Below, one piece after another: positions 46,339-57,390 of a stretch of DNA of 64,000 nt (its first letter is position 1; each line of letters starts with the position of its first letter). The stretch is from Thiohalocapsa sp. ML1 (GTDB lineage: Bacteria; Pseudomonadota; Gammaproteobacteria; Chromatiales; Chromatiaceae), in contig NZ_JABX01000004.1 in NCBI RefSeq assembly GCF_001469165.1, forward strand, positions 1 through 64,000, given 5' to 3'. The notes beneath the pieces were generated by a model. The model worked only from the letters and a program-made list of their open reading frames with translations, searched no databases and had not been told where the DNA came from. A program made the translations under genes and the position numbers.

Positions 46339-46823
46339 CGCTCCCTGCACTGCTTCCCGTCGCGCCGCACACGCGGCAAGCGTGAGCGAACGGCGCCAGG
46401 TCAGCGAACGGCGCCCGACATTTCAATCATCCATGGGTGCGTGACTGCAAGACCTGGCCCGCCTGCCCCGGCGACCCTCTTGCCCGCCTTGACCCTCCTG
46501 CCTGCTCTGCGGATTCATCTTTCCGCCCCTGGGTGCGATCAGGTCGAGCAGGGCGTGCGCAACGGGCCGCGCCGTTCCCGTGACGAGATCGAGGCCGTGC
46601 TGCGCCATGCTGCGCGGCGAGTGGTACGTGTTCGACCTGCTGCTGGACGTGAACCCCACGGGCACGCAGCGACGCTAATCGCGGCCTGCAACAGAGACAG
46701 ACGGTATGGAACTATTGATCGGCCGTCTTAATGGCGCTATGGTCCGTGTGCGGACACGTTTTCGCGTGTGCAAGTGGCACACGATACGTGGGCCGCGGAA
46801 CCACTTCAATGGAGACTATCGCT
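46339..46823. other. Spacer between purT and the small Cys protein gene
   Basis: A segment of 485 bases without a called gene. Near 46606-46677 the plus strand reads RAMLRGEWYVFDLLLDVNPTGTQRR and a stop, which has the look of a protein C-terminus (possibly a nuclease of the GIY-YIG kind), but no longer open frame supports it. No tandem repeats of the main families are present here. Confidence 0.35.
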
Positions 46824-47060
46824 ATGGGCGACAAGCAAAAGAAGACCTCCGCGCGGTTCGCGATCCTGGGGTTGTGCGCCGGAGCAATGATGGGCGCGCA
46901 CACGGGCGCCACCGCCGTCGAATGCAAGGGGCTGGAGAAGCCCGCCTGCGAACAGAACGCGGCCCAGTGCAGTTGGGTCGAGCCCTATACGCGCAAGGAC
47001 GGGGTCAAGGTGAGCGGCCACTGCCGCAAGAAGGGCGGCGGCAAGAAGTCGGACGGGTAG
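46824..47060 (+). CDS. Small secreted four-cysteine protein
   Basis: A 78-residue product. The start is the ATG at 46824 because GGAGA lies eight bases upstream; an earlier in-frame ATG is at 46809. Residues 1-36 form a signal peptide (FAILGLCAGAMMGAHTGATAVE region with basic MGDKQKKTSAR before it). The mature part has four cysteines in the pattern CKGLEKPACEQNAAQCSWVEPYTRKDGVKVSGHC, likely two disulfides, and a lysine-rich tail (KKGGGKKSDG). Expected location is periplasmic. I do not recognise the family. Confidence 0.7.
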   Translation: MGDKQKKTSARFAILGLCAGAMMGAHTGATAVECKGLEKPACEQNAAQCSWVEPYTRKDGVKVSGHCRKKGGGKKSDG

Positions 47061-47161
47061 AGAACCTGAGCCGAGCCCGTCAGGCAGCGGACAGGGAGGT
47101 CCGCGACTAACCGAGGGTCTGCGGTTAGCGCGTCCGTGGCAGCGCGCGTTGTCCGGCCTGA

Positions 47162-47914
47162 TCAACCGGCAGCGGCTCCGTCCGCGACCCGCTGCCCCTC
47201 GGCAAAGTCCAGCGTCCCCTCGTAGATCGCGCGGCCGGTGATGGCGCCGACGATGCCGCCGCTCGTACCCTGATCGGCAACGGCCGCGAGCGCGCGCACG
47301 TCGTCGAGCCCGGTGATGCCGCCGGAGGCGATGACGGGCATCGCGAGCGCCATGGCGAGCTGCGCGGTGGCCTCGACATTCGGCCCCGTGAGCATGCCGT
47401 CGCGGCCGATGTCGGTGTAGACGACGGCCGTCACGCCGTCCCCCTCGAAGCGGCGCGCGAGCTCCTCGACGCGGTGATCGGTGACCACGGCCCAGCCGTT
47501 GATAGCCACCAGCCCGTCCTTGGCGTCGAGCCCGACGATGACGTTGTCCGGAAAGGCGCGGCAGGCGCGGGCAACGAAGGCGGGCTCCTTCACGGCCTGG
47601 GTGCCGATGATGCACCAGGTGACGCCGGCGTCGAGGTAGGCGGCGATGGTCCGCTCGTCGCGGATGCCGCCGCCGACCTGAATGGGCAGGTCCGGATAGG
47701 CCGCGGCGATGGCGCGGATGGCGTCGCCATTCACCGGCTCGCCGGCGAAGGCGCCGTTCAGGTCCACCAAGTGCAGCCGACGGGCGCCGGCGGCGTGCCA
47801 GCGCCCGGCGACGGCCACCGGGTCGTCGCCGAATACGGTCTCATCGTCCATGCGGCCCTGGCGCAGGCGCACGCATTTGCCGTCTTTGAGGTCGATTGCC
47901 GGGATTAAGAGCAT
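47162..47914 (-). CDS. hisA: ProFAR isomerase of histidine synthesis
   Basis: Fourth step of histidine synthesis, an Amadori rearrangement of ProFAR to PRFAR. The 250-residue TIM barrel has [19 protein letters not shown] with the first catalytic Asp, [54 protein letters not shown] with the second catalytic Asp, and [16 protein letters not shown]. The start is the ATG at 47914; upstream codons come from AGTTTGA repeats. hisB lies upstream on the same strand; hisH and hisF, the usual partners, are not present beside it. Confidence 0.97.
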   Translation of the reverse strand: MLLIPAIDLKDGKCVRLRQGRMDDETVFGDDPVAVAGRWHAAGARRLHLVDLNGAFAGEPVNGDAIRAIAAAYPDLPIQVGGGIRDERTIAAYLDAGVTWCIIGTQAVKEPAFVARACRAFPDNVIVGLDAKDGLVAINGWAVVTDHRVEELARRFEGDGVTAVVYTDIGRDGMLTGPNVEATAQLAMALAMPVIASGGITGLDDVRALAAVADQGTSGGIVGAITGRAIYEGTLDFAEGQRVADGAAAG

Positions 47915-47917
47915 GGA

Positions 47918-48062
47918 AAAGTTTGAAGTTTGAAGTTTGAAGGAAGTTTGAAGTGTGAAGTTTGAAGTTTGAAAAGGACGAGTTGGGAAAATGTGAAGTT
48001 TGAAGCTTGAAAGGCGCACGCGCTTCATTTCACCCTTCAAACTTCACCCTTCAAACTTTCCT
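47918..48062. repeat. AGTTTGA / TTCAAAC heptad arrays, facing each other
   Basis: About eight AGTTTGA-type units (47920-48011) are followed by TTCACCC/TTCAAAC units (48029-48060), forming a long imperfect inverted repeat in the hisB-hisA spacer. The unit is the complement of the coq7 31-bp repeat core. Confidence 0.9.
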
Positions 48063-48063
48063 C

Positions 48064-48681
48064 TCAAAGCGTTCCTTTCGTGGACGGCATCACGCCGCCC
48101 ATGCGCGGATCGGGCTCCACCGCCATGCGCAGCGCGCGACCGAAGGCCTTGAAGATGGTCTCGGCCTGGTGGTGGGCGTTGATGCCGCGCAGGTTGTCGA
48201 TGTGCAGGGTCAGGCCGGCATGGTTGGTGAGCCCCTGGAAGAGCTCCCGCAGCAGGTCCACGTCGAAGCCACCGATGAGCGCGCGGGTGTACTCGACGTT
48301 GTAGGTGAGCATGGGCCGGCCGGACAGGTCCACGACGACGCGCGAGAGCGCCTCGTCGAGCGGCACGTAGGCGTGGCCGTAGCGGCGGATGCCGCGCTTG
48401 TCGCCGAGCGCCTTGGCCAGCGCCTGGCCCAGGGTGATGCCGACGTCCTCGACGGTGTGGTGGGCGTCGATGTGCAGGTCACCCTGGGCCTGGATGTCCA
48501 GATCGATGAGCCCGTGCCGGGCAACCTGATCCAGCATGTGCTCCAGAAAGGGCACGCCGGTGTGGAAGCTGCCCCGCCCCGTGCCGTCCAAGTCCAGCGC
48601 GACGCGGACCTGCGTCTCCAGCGTGTTGCGCTCCACCTCGGCGGTGCGGTGCGCCCGGGTCTGGGCGGTGTTCTCGTTCAT
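48064..48681 (-). CDS. hisB: Imidazoleglycerol-phosphate dehydratase
   Basis: Sixth step of histidine synthesis, manganese-dependent dehydration. The 205-residue single-function form (not fused to histidinol phosphatase as in enterobacteria) has [46 protein letters not shown], the metal ligands of [21 protein letters not shown], and [32 protein letters not shown]. The ATG at 48681 is the conserved start. Followed by hisA after a repeat-filled 149-base gap. Confidence 0.97.
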   Translation of the reverse strand: MNENTAQTRAHRTAEVERNTLETQVRVALDLDGTGRGSFHTGVPFLEHMLDQVARHGLIDLDIQAQGDLHIDAHHTVEDVGITLGQALAKALGDKRGIRRYGHAYVPLDEALSRVVVDLSGRPMLTYNVEYTRALIGGFDVDLLRELFQGLTNHAGLTLHIDNLRGINAHHQAETIFKAFGRALRMAVEPDPRMGGVMPSTKGTL

Positions 48682-49355
48682 GGATACTCGGCCGGCGATT
48701 GCGTCGGTGCATTTAAGCACAGCGCGCGCCGGCCCCGCGAGCCTGCGCGGGCGGATCGCCAACCGCGCGCCGACAGCGGCACCACCGCGCCGAAGCCGCT
48801 GCCGCCGTCACCCGGAACCTTGGTGGCTCCGGACGCTGGTCGGTGTGCGTCGGTGGCAGCGAGCGAGCAGCGATCTGCCGGCCAACGCGGCGACCTCAAA
48901 CCGGCCGCTGCGTGCGCCGCACCGGCACCGACGCCCCGGGCGGCCGGCGCGGCCGAGCGCTACGGCGGCGCACATGATGGGCCGTGCGCGCCCGGTCGCG
49001 GCGCGGATGGCGTGCGAGCAGGTCCGGGCCGCGCTCGAAGGCGAGGCTGACCAGCCCCAACAGGGCGAACAGGGACGTGAGCCCGAGCGTCAGGCAGAGG
49101 ACAGTCAGCAGGGCGGTCATCGGAACGATCATGGCGGCGGCTCCGGCGGCTTGAGTGAATGAGGCTCAAGCATGCCGCCGGCGGTAGCTCAGACGGCGAG
49201 CCCGCGCAGGCACCCCGCGGGCGCGGTTGTCACGGCGCTATGGCGGGATACCGACGCGGCAAGGCCACGCGACCTTGCCCGGTTTGGGATGCGACCCGGA
49301 CGTGGCGCGCCGCGTGCGCGGCAACCCGCGGAGACGCCGAGGATACGGGCCGGCC
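48682..49355. other. Spacer between hisB and the L,D-transpeptidase gene
   Basis: A 674-base stretch with one possible small membrane-protein gene (48896-49132, listed separately). The rest shows no repeat or motif that I can name. Confidence 0.5.
48896..49132 (-). CDS. Possible small single-pass membrane protein
   Basis: A 78-residue frame with one hydrophobic helix (about 5-31, MTALLTVLCLTLGLTSLFALLG) and a long arginine-rich tail. GGAG lies ten bases before the ATG. The hydrophobic segment is convincing, but the tail has the composition of random GC-rich DNA, so this may be a shorter gene or none. Confidence 0.35.
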   Translation of the reverse strand: MIVPMTALLTVLCLTLGLTSLFALLGLVSLAFERGPDLLARHPRRDRARTAHHVRRRSARPRRPPGASVPVRRTQRPV

Positions 49356-51917
<2,562 letters not shown>

Positions 51918-52161
51918 GGCGGCAAACCTCGGTGCCGGATCCGCAGCGCTCGCGAATCCGAAGTGCAACAAAGACATAGCCAGCACTATACCCGAGGTCC
52001 GCAGTCCACGCAGCCGGCATTGCACCGACACCCGCTGCGCCTATGACTGAGCCACGATGGGACGAGCGGCAGACAGCCTAGGCCGTTACGGCGGCAGACC
52101 TGGCCAGGGGAACCACGCAACCGCGCTGGCGGACCCGCGGAGCACCCCGCCGCGCTTCGGC

Positions 52162-53655
52162 TCAGGCCTCACCGAGCAACTGCACGCGACCGTCCTCATC
52201 CACCGCCTCCAGGCGCACATCGAAGCCCCAAAGCCGACGGATATGCAACAGCATCTCGTCCAGCGTATCCCCGAGGGGCCGGCGGTTGTGGCGGAAATGG
52301 CGCAAAGTCATCGAGCGATCACCACGCAGGTCGACGCTGTAGACCTGGATGTTCGGCTCGCGATTGCCCAGGTTGTACTGCTCGGCCAAGGCTTGGCGAA
52401 GCTCGCGGTAGCCCGCCTCCTCATGGATTGCGGTAATCTCCAGCGTATCCTCGCGGTCGTCGTCGCGAACTTGGAACAGGTGAAAATCGCGTATCAGCTT
52501 GGGCGACAGGTATTGCGCGATGAAGCTCTCGTCCTTGAAATTGCGCATCGCGAAATCCAGCACCTTGATCCAATCCCCACCGGCGATGTCGGGGAACCAC
52601 CAGCGGTCTTCGTCGGTGGGCGCCTCGCAGATGCGGCGGATGTCGCGCATCATCGCGAACCCGAGCGCATAGGGATTGATGCCGGAGTAGTAGGGGGAAT
52701 CGAAATCAGGCTGGAACACAACGTTGGTGTGCGATTGCAGCACCTCCATCATGAAGCCATCGGTGACCATACCCTGCTCGTAGAGCCGGTTCAGCAGCGT
52801 ATAGTGCCAGAAGGTCGCCCAGCCCTCGTTCATGACCTGGGTTTGGCGCTGCGGGTAGAAGTACTGCCCCACCTTGCGAACGATACGCACGACCTCCCGC
52901 TGCCAGGGCTCCAGCAGCGGCGCGTTCTTCTCGATGAAATACAGCAGGTTCTCCTGCGGCTCGGCGGGAAAGCGTTGCTCGCGCGGGCCGTTGCCGCCGG
53001 CGGTTGGGTCCACCGGCAGCGTCCGCCAGAGGTCGTTGACCTGCGATTGCAGATAGGTCTCGCGCTCGGCCTGGCGCTTCTTCTCCTCCGCCATTGACAA
53101 TGGCGACGGCCGCTTGTAGCGGTCCACACCGTAATTCATCAAGGCATGGCACGAATCGAGCAGCAGCTCGACCTCGTCCTGGCCATAGCGCTCCTCGCAT
53201 TCGGCAATGTAGTTCCGGGCAAAGACCAGATAGTCAATGATCGCGTCCGCGCTGGTCCAGGCGCGGAACAGATAATTCCCCTTGAAGAAACTGTTATGCC
53301 CGTAGCAGGCGTGCGCAATGACCAGCGCCTGCATCGGCAGCGTGTTCTCCTCCATAAGATAAGCGATGCAGGGGTCGGAGTTGATAACGATCTCGTAAGC
53401 AAGTCCCATCTGCCCGCGGCGATAGGTTTGCTCCGTGGAGACAAACTGCTTGCCGAAGGACCAGTGATGATAATTAATCGGCAGGCCGACGCTGGAGTAG
53501 GCGTCGATCATCTGCTCCGACGATATGACCTCGATCTGATTCGCATAGATATCGAGACCGAACTCGTCATGAGCAATACGCCCGATCTCCTTGTCGAAGC
53601 GCTTCAGGACCGGGAAGCTCCATTCGGAGGAGTCGGAAATCAGGTGCTCGGGCAT
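52162..53655 (-). CDS. SpoVR-family protein
   Basis: A 497-residue cytosolic protein of the SpoVR/YcgB family, linked in enteric bacteria to stationary phase and in Bacillus to spore cortex. Family text: EHLISDSSEWSFPVLKRFDKEIGRIAHDEFGLDIYANQIEVI, YSSVGLPINYHHWSFGKQF, GQMGLAYEIVINSDPCIAYLMEENTLPMQALVIAHACYGHNSFFKGNYLF, EGWATFWHYTLLNRLYEQG and FARR-type HLFQVRDDDRED. Third gene of prkA-yeaH-spoVR, a conserved stress operon. The 110-base gap from yeaH contains GAAGTAC heptads forming a hairpin. Confidence 0.94.
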   Translation of the reverse strand: MPEHLISDSSEWSFPVLKRFDKEIGRIAHDEFGLDIYANQIEVISSEQMIDAYSSVGLPINYHHWSFGKQFVSTEQTYRRGQMGLAYEIVINSDPCIAYLMEENTLPMQALVIAHACYGHNSFFKGNYLFRAWTSADAIIDYLVFARNYIAECEERYGQDEVELLLDSCHALMNYGVDRYKRPSPLSMAEEKKRQAERETYLQSQVNDLWRTLPVDPTAGGNGPREQRFPAEPQENLLYFIEKNAPLLEPWQREVVRIVRKVGQYFYPQRQTQVMNEGWATFWHYTLLNRLYEQGMVTDGFMMEVLQSHTNVVFQPDFDSPYYSGINPYALGFAMMRDIRRICEAPTDEDRWWFPDIAGGDWIKVLDFAMRNFKDESFIAQYLSPKLIRDFHLFQVRDDDREDTLEITAIHEEAGYRELRQALAEQYNLGNREPNIQVYSVDLRGDRSMTLRHFRHNRRPLGDTLDEMLLHIRRLWGFDVRLEAVDEDGRVQLLGEA

Positions 53656-53703
53656 GGTGGAGATCGCTTTCTCAGGCGTCGCAGTTATCTCGGATCGGAA
53701 CTA

Positions 53704-53764
53704 GGAAGTACGAAGTACGAAGTACGGGCCACCGCGTACTGCGTACTCCGTACTCCGTACTTCT
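53704..53764. repeat. GAAGTAC / GTACTCC heptad arrays, facing each other
   Basis: Three GAAGTAC units are followed by four inverted GTACTCC/GTACTGC units across GGGCCACCGC. The transcript can fold into an extended hairpin between yeaH and spoVR. Confidence 0.9.
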
Positions 53765-53765
53765 T

Positions 53766-55037
53766 CTACGCATCCTGCCGCTTAAACAACTCCCGGAACA
53801 CCGGATAGATATCGTCGGCGCCGCCGATCTCTTCCATCGCAAAGTGCGGGTGTGCGGCCTTCACGTCCTGGTACGCGTACCAGAGGCTCTGATGCTGGCG
53901 GGGCGTGATCTCGACGTAGGCGTAGTAGCGCATCAGCGGTAGCAGCCGCTCGATGAGCAGGTCGCGGCAAATGGCGGAGTCGGAATCCCAGTTGTCGCCG
54001 TCCGAGGCCTGCGCGGCATAGATGTTCCAGGTCCCGGACTCATAGCGCTCCGAAATCACTTCATGGGCGAGGTTCAGGGCGCTGGAGACGACGGTGCCGC
54101 CGGTCTCCCGGGAGTAGAAGAACTCCTGCTCGTCAACTTCCTGCGCAATGGTGTGATGGCGGATGAAGACGACATCGATCTTGTCGTAGCTGCGCTGCAG
54201 AAACAGGTACAGCAGGATGAAGAAGCGTTTGGCGAGGTTCTTGCGCACCTGATCCATGGAGCCCGACACGTCCATGATGCAGAGCATCACGGCCTTGCTC
54301 GTGGGCTCCGGCTGCTTCGTGAAGGCCTGATAGCGCAGGTCGAAGGTGTCGATGAACGGCAGCGTGGCGAGCCGCGTCTTGTGCCGGTCGATCTCCTCGC
54401 GCAGCGCGATGATGCGCGGGTCCGTCTCCTCGACGCCGTCGGCGAGGAGCAGCGCGAGCTCCGCCTCCAGCTCGCGAATGCGGCTGCGGCGCGGCGCGCC
54501 CAACGCGGTACGCCTGGCGATGGCGCCCTTGAGCGAGCGCACCACGTCGATGTTGCTCGGGGCGCCGTTGGTGGTATAGCCAGCGCGCACGGTCTTGAAC
54601 TCGGTGCTCCCGAGCAACTGGTTGCGGACCAGGTTCGGCAACTCGAGGTCATCGAACAGGAGGTCTAGGAACTCCTCCCGCGAGAGCTCGAAGACGAAGT
54701 CGTCCTCACCCGGCCCGCCCTTGCCGGCGCGCCCCTGGCCCGATCCCGAGCCGGACCCGCCCTCCGGGCGCTGCACCCGGTCACCGGCCTCGAACTGCTT
54801 GTTGCCCGGATGCACCATGTCCCGGGTACCGCCTTGCCCATGGTGAAAGATGGGCTCGGAGATATCCTTGGACGGGATGCCGACCTTCTCGCCGCCGTCG
54901 ATGTCCGTGATGCTGCGGCGGTTGACCGCGTCGGACACGGCCCGCTTCAACTGGCTCTTGTAGCGCTTGAGGAACCGCTGCCGATTAACGGTGCTCTTGT
55001 TCTTCGCGTTGAGTCGGCGATCGATGAAATGGGACAT
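53766..55037 (-). CDS. yeaH: YeaH/YhbH family protein (UPF0229, von Willebrand-like)
   Basis: A 423-residue protein of the UPF0229 family. It starts [34 protein letters not shown], has a Gly/Ser-rich linker ([16 protein letters not shown]) at about 95-110, [17 protein letters not shown], and a C-terminal von Willebrand A-like domain with the metal site [24 protein letters not shown]. It is the target or partner of the kinase PrkA in the prkA-yeaH(-spoVR) operon of enteric bacteria; exact function is unclear. It lies between prkA and spoVR on the same strand, and the gap to prkA is full of heptad repeats. Confidence 0.94.
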   Translation of the reverse strand: MSHFIDRRLNAKNKSTVNRQRFLKRYKSQLKRAVSDAVNRRSITDIDGGEKVGIPSKDISEPIFHHGQGGTRDMVHPGNKQFEAGDRVQRPEGGSGSGSGQGRAGKGGPGEDDFVFELSREEFLDLLFDDLELPNLVRNQLLGSTEFKTVRAGYTTNGAPSNIDVVRSLKGAIARRTALGAPRRSRIRELEAELALLLADGVEETDPRIIALREEIDRHKTRLATLPFIDTFDLRYQAFTKQPEPTSKAVMLCIMDVSGSMDQVRKNLAKRFFILLYLFLQRSYDKIDVVFIRHHTIAQEVDEQEFFYSRETGGTVVSSALNLAHEVISERYESGTWNIYAAQASDGDNWDSDSAICRDLLIERLLPLMRYYAYVEITPRQHQSLWYAYQDVKAAHPHFAMEEIGGADDIYPVFRELFKRQDA

Positions 55038-55043
55038 GGGATT

Positions 55044-55073
55044 TAGTACGGAGTACGGAGTACGGAGTACGGG
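55044..55073. repeat. GAGTACG heptad array
   Basis: Four direct GTACGGA units just upstream of the yeaH start codon. Confidence 0.9.
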
Positions 55074-55125
55074 GCGCTGGATCGAAGGTCGTACTCACCC
55101 AAAGCCTTGCGTTTCCAAGCGCCCG

Positions 55126-55180
55126 GGGCCGAGGGCCGAGGCGCCTTGCCGACTTCCTCGGCCCTCGGCCCTCGGTCCTT
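55126..55180. repeat. Inverted GGCCGAG heptad array
   Basis: GGGGCCGAGGGCCGAG faces CCTCGGCCCTCGGCCCTCGG within the prkA-yeaH spacer. Confidence 0.85.
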
Positions 55181-55182
55181 CT

Positions 55183-57105
55183 TCACTGGGACTTCCGCAC
55201 GCGCAGGTACCACTCCGAAAGCAAACGCACCTGCTTAGGCGTGTAGCCCTTCTCGACCATGCGGTCGACGAACTGCTCGTGCTTCTTCTTGTCGTCGGCA
55301 GAGGCCTTGGCGTTGAAGGAGATCACCGGCAGCAGTTCCTCGGTGTTCGAGAACATCTTCTTCTCGATCACGACGCGGAGCTTCTCGTAGCTCGTCCAAC
55401 GCGGGTTGGCGCCGTTGTTGTTGGCGCGCGCGCGCAGCACGAAGTTGACGATCTCGTTGCGGAAGTCCTTCGGGTTCGAGATGCCAGCGGGCTTCTCGAT
55501 CTTCTCCAGCTCCTCGTTGAGCGCGCCGCGGTGCATCATCTCGCCGGTGTCCGGGTCGCGGTACTCCTGGTCCTGAATCCAGTAATCCGCATAGGTGACG
55601 TAGCGATCGAAGATGTTCTGCCCGTACTCCGCGTAGGACTCCAGATAGGCCGTCTGCAGTTCCTTGCCGATGAACTCCGCGTAGCGGGGCGCGAGGTACT
55701 GCTTCAGGAAGCCCACATAGCGGTCCTGCACCTCGGGCGGCAGGTGCTCACGGACGATCTGGCGCTCAAGCACATAGAGCAGATGCACCGGGTTGGCGGC
55801 GACCTCGGTGTGGTCGAAGTTGAATACCTGCGACAGGATCTTGAACGCAAAGCGCGTGGAGATGCCGGACATGCCCTCATCGACGCCGGCGTAGTCGCGA
55901 TACTCCTGCGTCGACTTGGCCTTCGGGTCCGTGTCCTTCAGGTTCTCGCCGTCGTACACCCGCATCTTCGAGAAGATGCTGGAGTTCTCCGGCTCCTTCA
56001 GGCGCGTCAGCACCGAGAACTGCGCCATCATCTCCAGCGTGCCGGGCGCGCAGGGCGCGTGGTTCAGCGAGCTGTGGCGCAGCAGCTTGTCGTAGATATG
56101 CTTTTCTTCCGTGACCCGCAGGCAGTAAGGCACCTTGACGATGAATACGCGGTCAAGGAAGGCTTCGTTGTTCTTGTTGTTGCGGAAGGACTGCCACTCG
56201 GACTCGTTGCTGTGCGCCAGGATGATGCCCTGGAAGGGGATCGCGGACAGCCCTTCGGTAGCGTTGTAGTTGCCTTCCTGCGTCGCCGTCAGCAGCGGAT
56301 GCAGCACCTTGATGGGTGCCTTGAACATCTCGACGAACTCCATCAGGCCCTGGTTCGCGCGGCACAGGGCACCGGAGTAGCTGTAGGCATCGGCGTCGTT
56401 TTGGGCGAAATGCTCCAACTGGCGGATATCCACTTTGCCGACCAGCGACGAGATGTCCTGGTTGTTCTCGTCGCCCGGCTCGGTCTTGGCCACCGCCACC
56501 TGTTCCAGAATGGAGGGGTAGAGCTTGACGACGCGGAACTTGGTGATATCGCCGTTGTATTCCTGGAGGCGCTTCACGGCCCAGGGCGACATGATGGTGC
56601 GAAGGCACCGGCTCGGGATGCCGTAATCCTCCTCCAGAATGGGCCCGTCTTCGTCCGGTGCGAACAGGCCGAGCGGCGACTCGAACACCGGCGAATCCTT
56701 GATGGCGTAGAAGGGCACCTTCTCCATCAGCTCCTTGAGCTTCTCGGCAAGCGACGATTTGCCGCCGCCGACGGGGCCGAGCAGGTAGAGAATCTGCTTT
56801 CTCTCTTCAAGCCCTTGCGCCGCGTGCTTCAGGTAGGACACGAGCTGTTCGATCGACTCTTCCATGCCATAGAAATCCGCAAACGCCGGATAACGCTTGA
56901 TGACCTTGTTCTGGAAAATCCGGCTCAGGCGGGAATCATTGTGCGTATCTATGAGCTCTGCTTCGCCGATCGCCGCAAGCAGACGCTCCGCCGCACCGGC
57001 ATAGGCCATCGGATCGGCGCGGCACAGATCCAGATACTCCTGCAGGCTCATGTCCTCCTCGCGGGAAGACTCGTAGCGTGCCTGGTAGCGCTCGAAGATC
57101 GACAT
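55183..57105 (-). CDS. prkA: PrkA-family serine protein kinase (AAA-type)
   Basis: A 640-residue protein with an N-terminal AAA domain and a C-terminal region distantly like eukaryotic-type kinases; known members act in starvation and stress, and some have been shown to act as proteases instead of kinases. Features: YLDLCRADPMAYAGAAERLLAAIGE, Walker A LLGPVGGGKSSLAEKLK, Walker B-like GIILAHSNESEW, and the conserved FLDRVFIVKVPYCLRVTEEKHIYDKLL. First gene of prkA-yeaH-spoVR. The ATG start matches the family. Confidence 0.96.
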   Translation of the reverse strand: MSIFERYQARYESSREEDMSLQEYLDLCRADPMAYAGAAERLLAAIGEAELIDTHNDSRLSRIFQNKVIKRYPAFADFYGMEESIEQLVSYLKHAAQGLEERKQILYLLGPVGGGKSSLAEKLKELMEKVPFYAIKDSPVFESPLGLFAPDEDGPILEEDYGIPSRCLRTIMSPWAVKRLQEYNGDITKFRVVKLYPSILEQVAVAKTEPGDENNQDISSLVGKVDIRQLEHFAQNDADAYSYSGALCRANQGLMEFVEMFKAPIKVLHPLLTATQEGNYNATEGLSAIPFQGIILAHSNESEWQSFRNNKNNEAFLDRVFIVKVPYCLRVTEEKHIYDKLLRHSSLNHAPCAPGTLEMMAQFSVLTRLKEPENSSIFSKMRVYDGENLKDTDPKAKSTQEYRDYAGVDEGMSGISTRFAFKILSQVFNFDHTEVAANPVHLLYVLERQIVREHLPPEVQDRYVGFLKQYLAPRYAEFIGKELQTAYLESYAEYGQNIFDRYVTYADYWIQDQEYRDPDTGEMMHRGALNEELEKIEKPAGISNPKDFRNEIVNFVLRARANNNGANPRWTSYEKLRVVIEKKMFSNTEELLPVISFNAKASADDKKKHEQFVDRMVEKGYTPKQVRLLSEWYLRVRKSQ

Positions 57106-57390
57106 TCAGAACACCTCGTCTAGTTTGTCTGTCCGGACACGGGCGGCGGAGGGTCCGGGCTATGTCGTCTGGTTACAGTTGACCCCAGAAGTGGGGACAG
57201 CAAGCTCCGCGCCAAAGGCTTGCCCGGGTATCCGGTCACCGCATCTGCGCGGATTCGCCGGTGGGCAGCATGCCATGTTTCAGTGCTGCGCACGCCGCGA
57301 TACGCACCCTCTTGGTGCGACCTGGCCTGGCGGCCGAAGCGCGTCGTTCACACCGGCACTTTGCGCTTAGACAGGCAGCCCCGCAAGGGT

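Noticed and set aside
46423-46665. An 80-codon minus-strand gene
   Set aside because: Low-complexity Gly/Arg text without ribosome site or motif.
54967-57123. A 718-codon plus-strand gene opposite prkA
   Set aside because: Antisense shadow of prkA with no recognisable domain.
57126-57390. Gene or IS remnant downstream of prkA start
   Set aside because: A small palindrome (TTGACCCCAGAAGTGGGG) is present, but there are no inverted ends, no transposase text and no convincing open frame.
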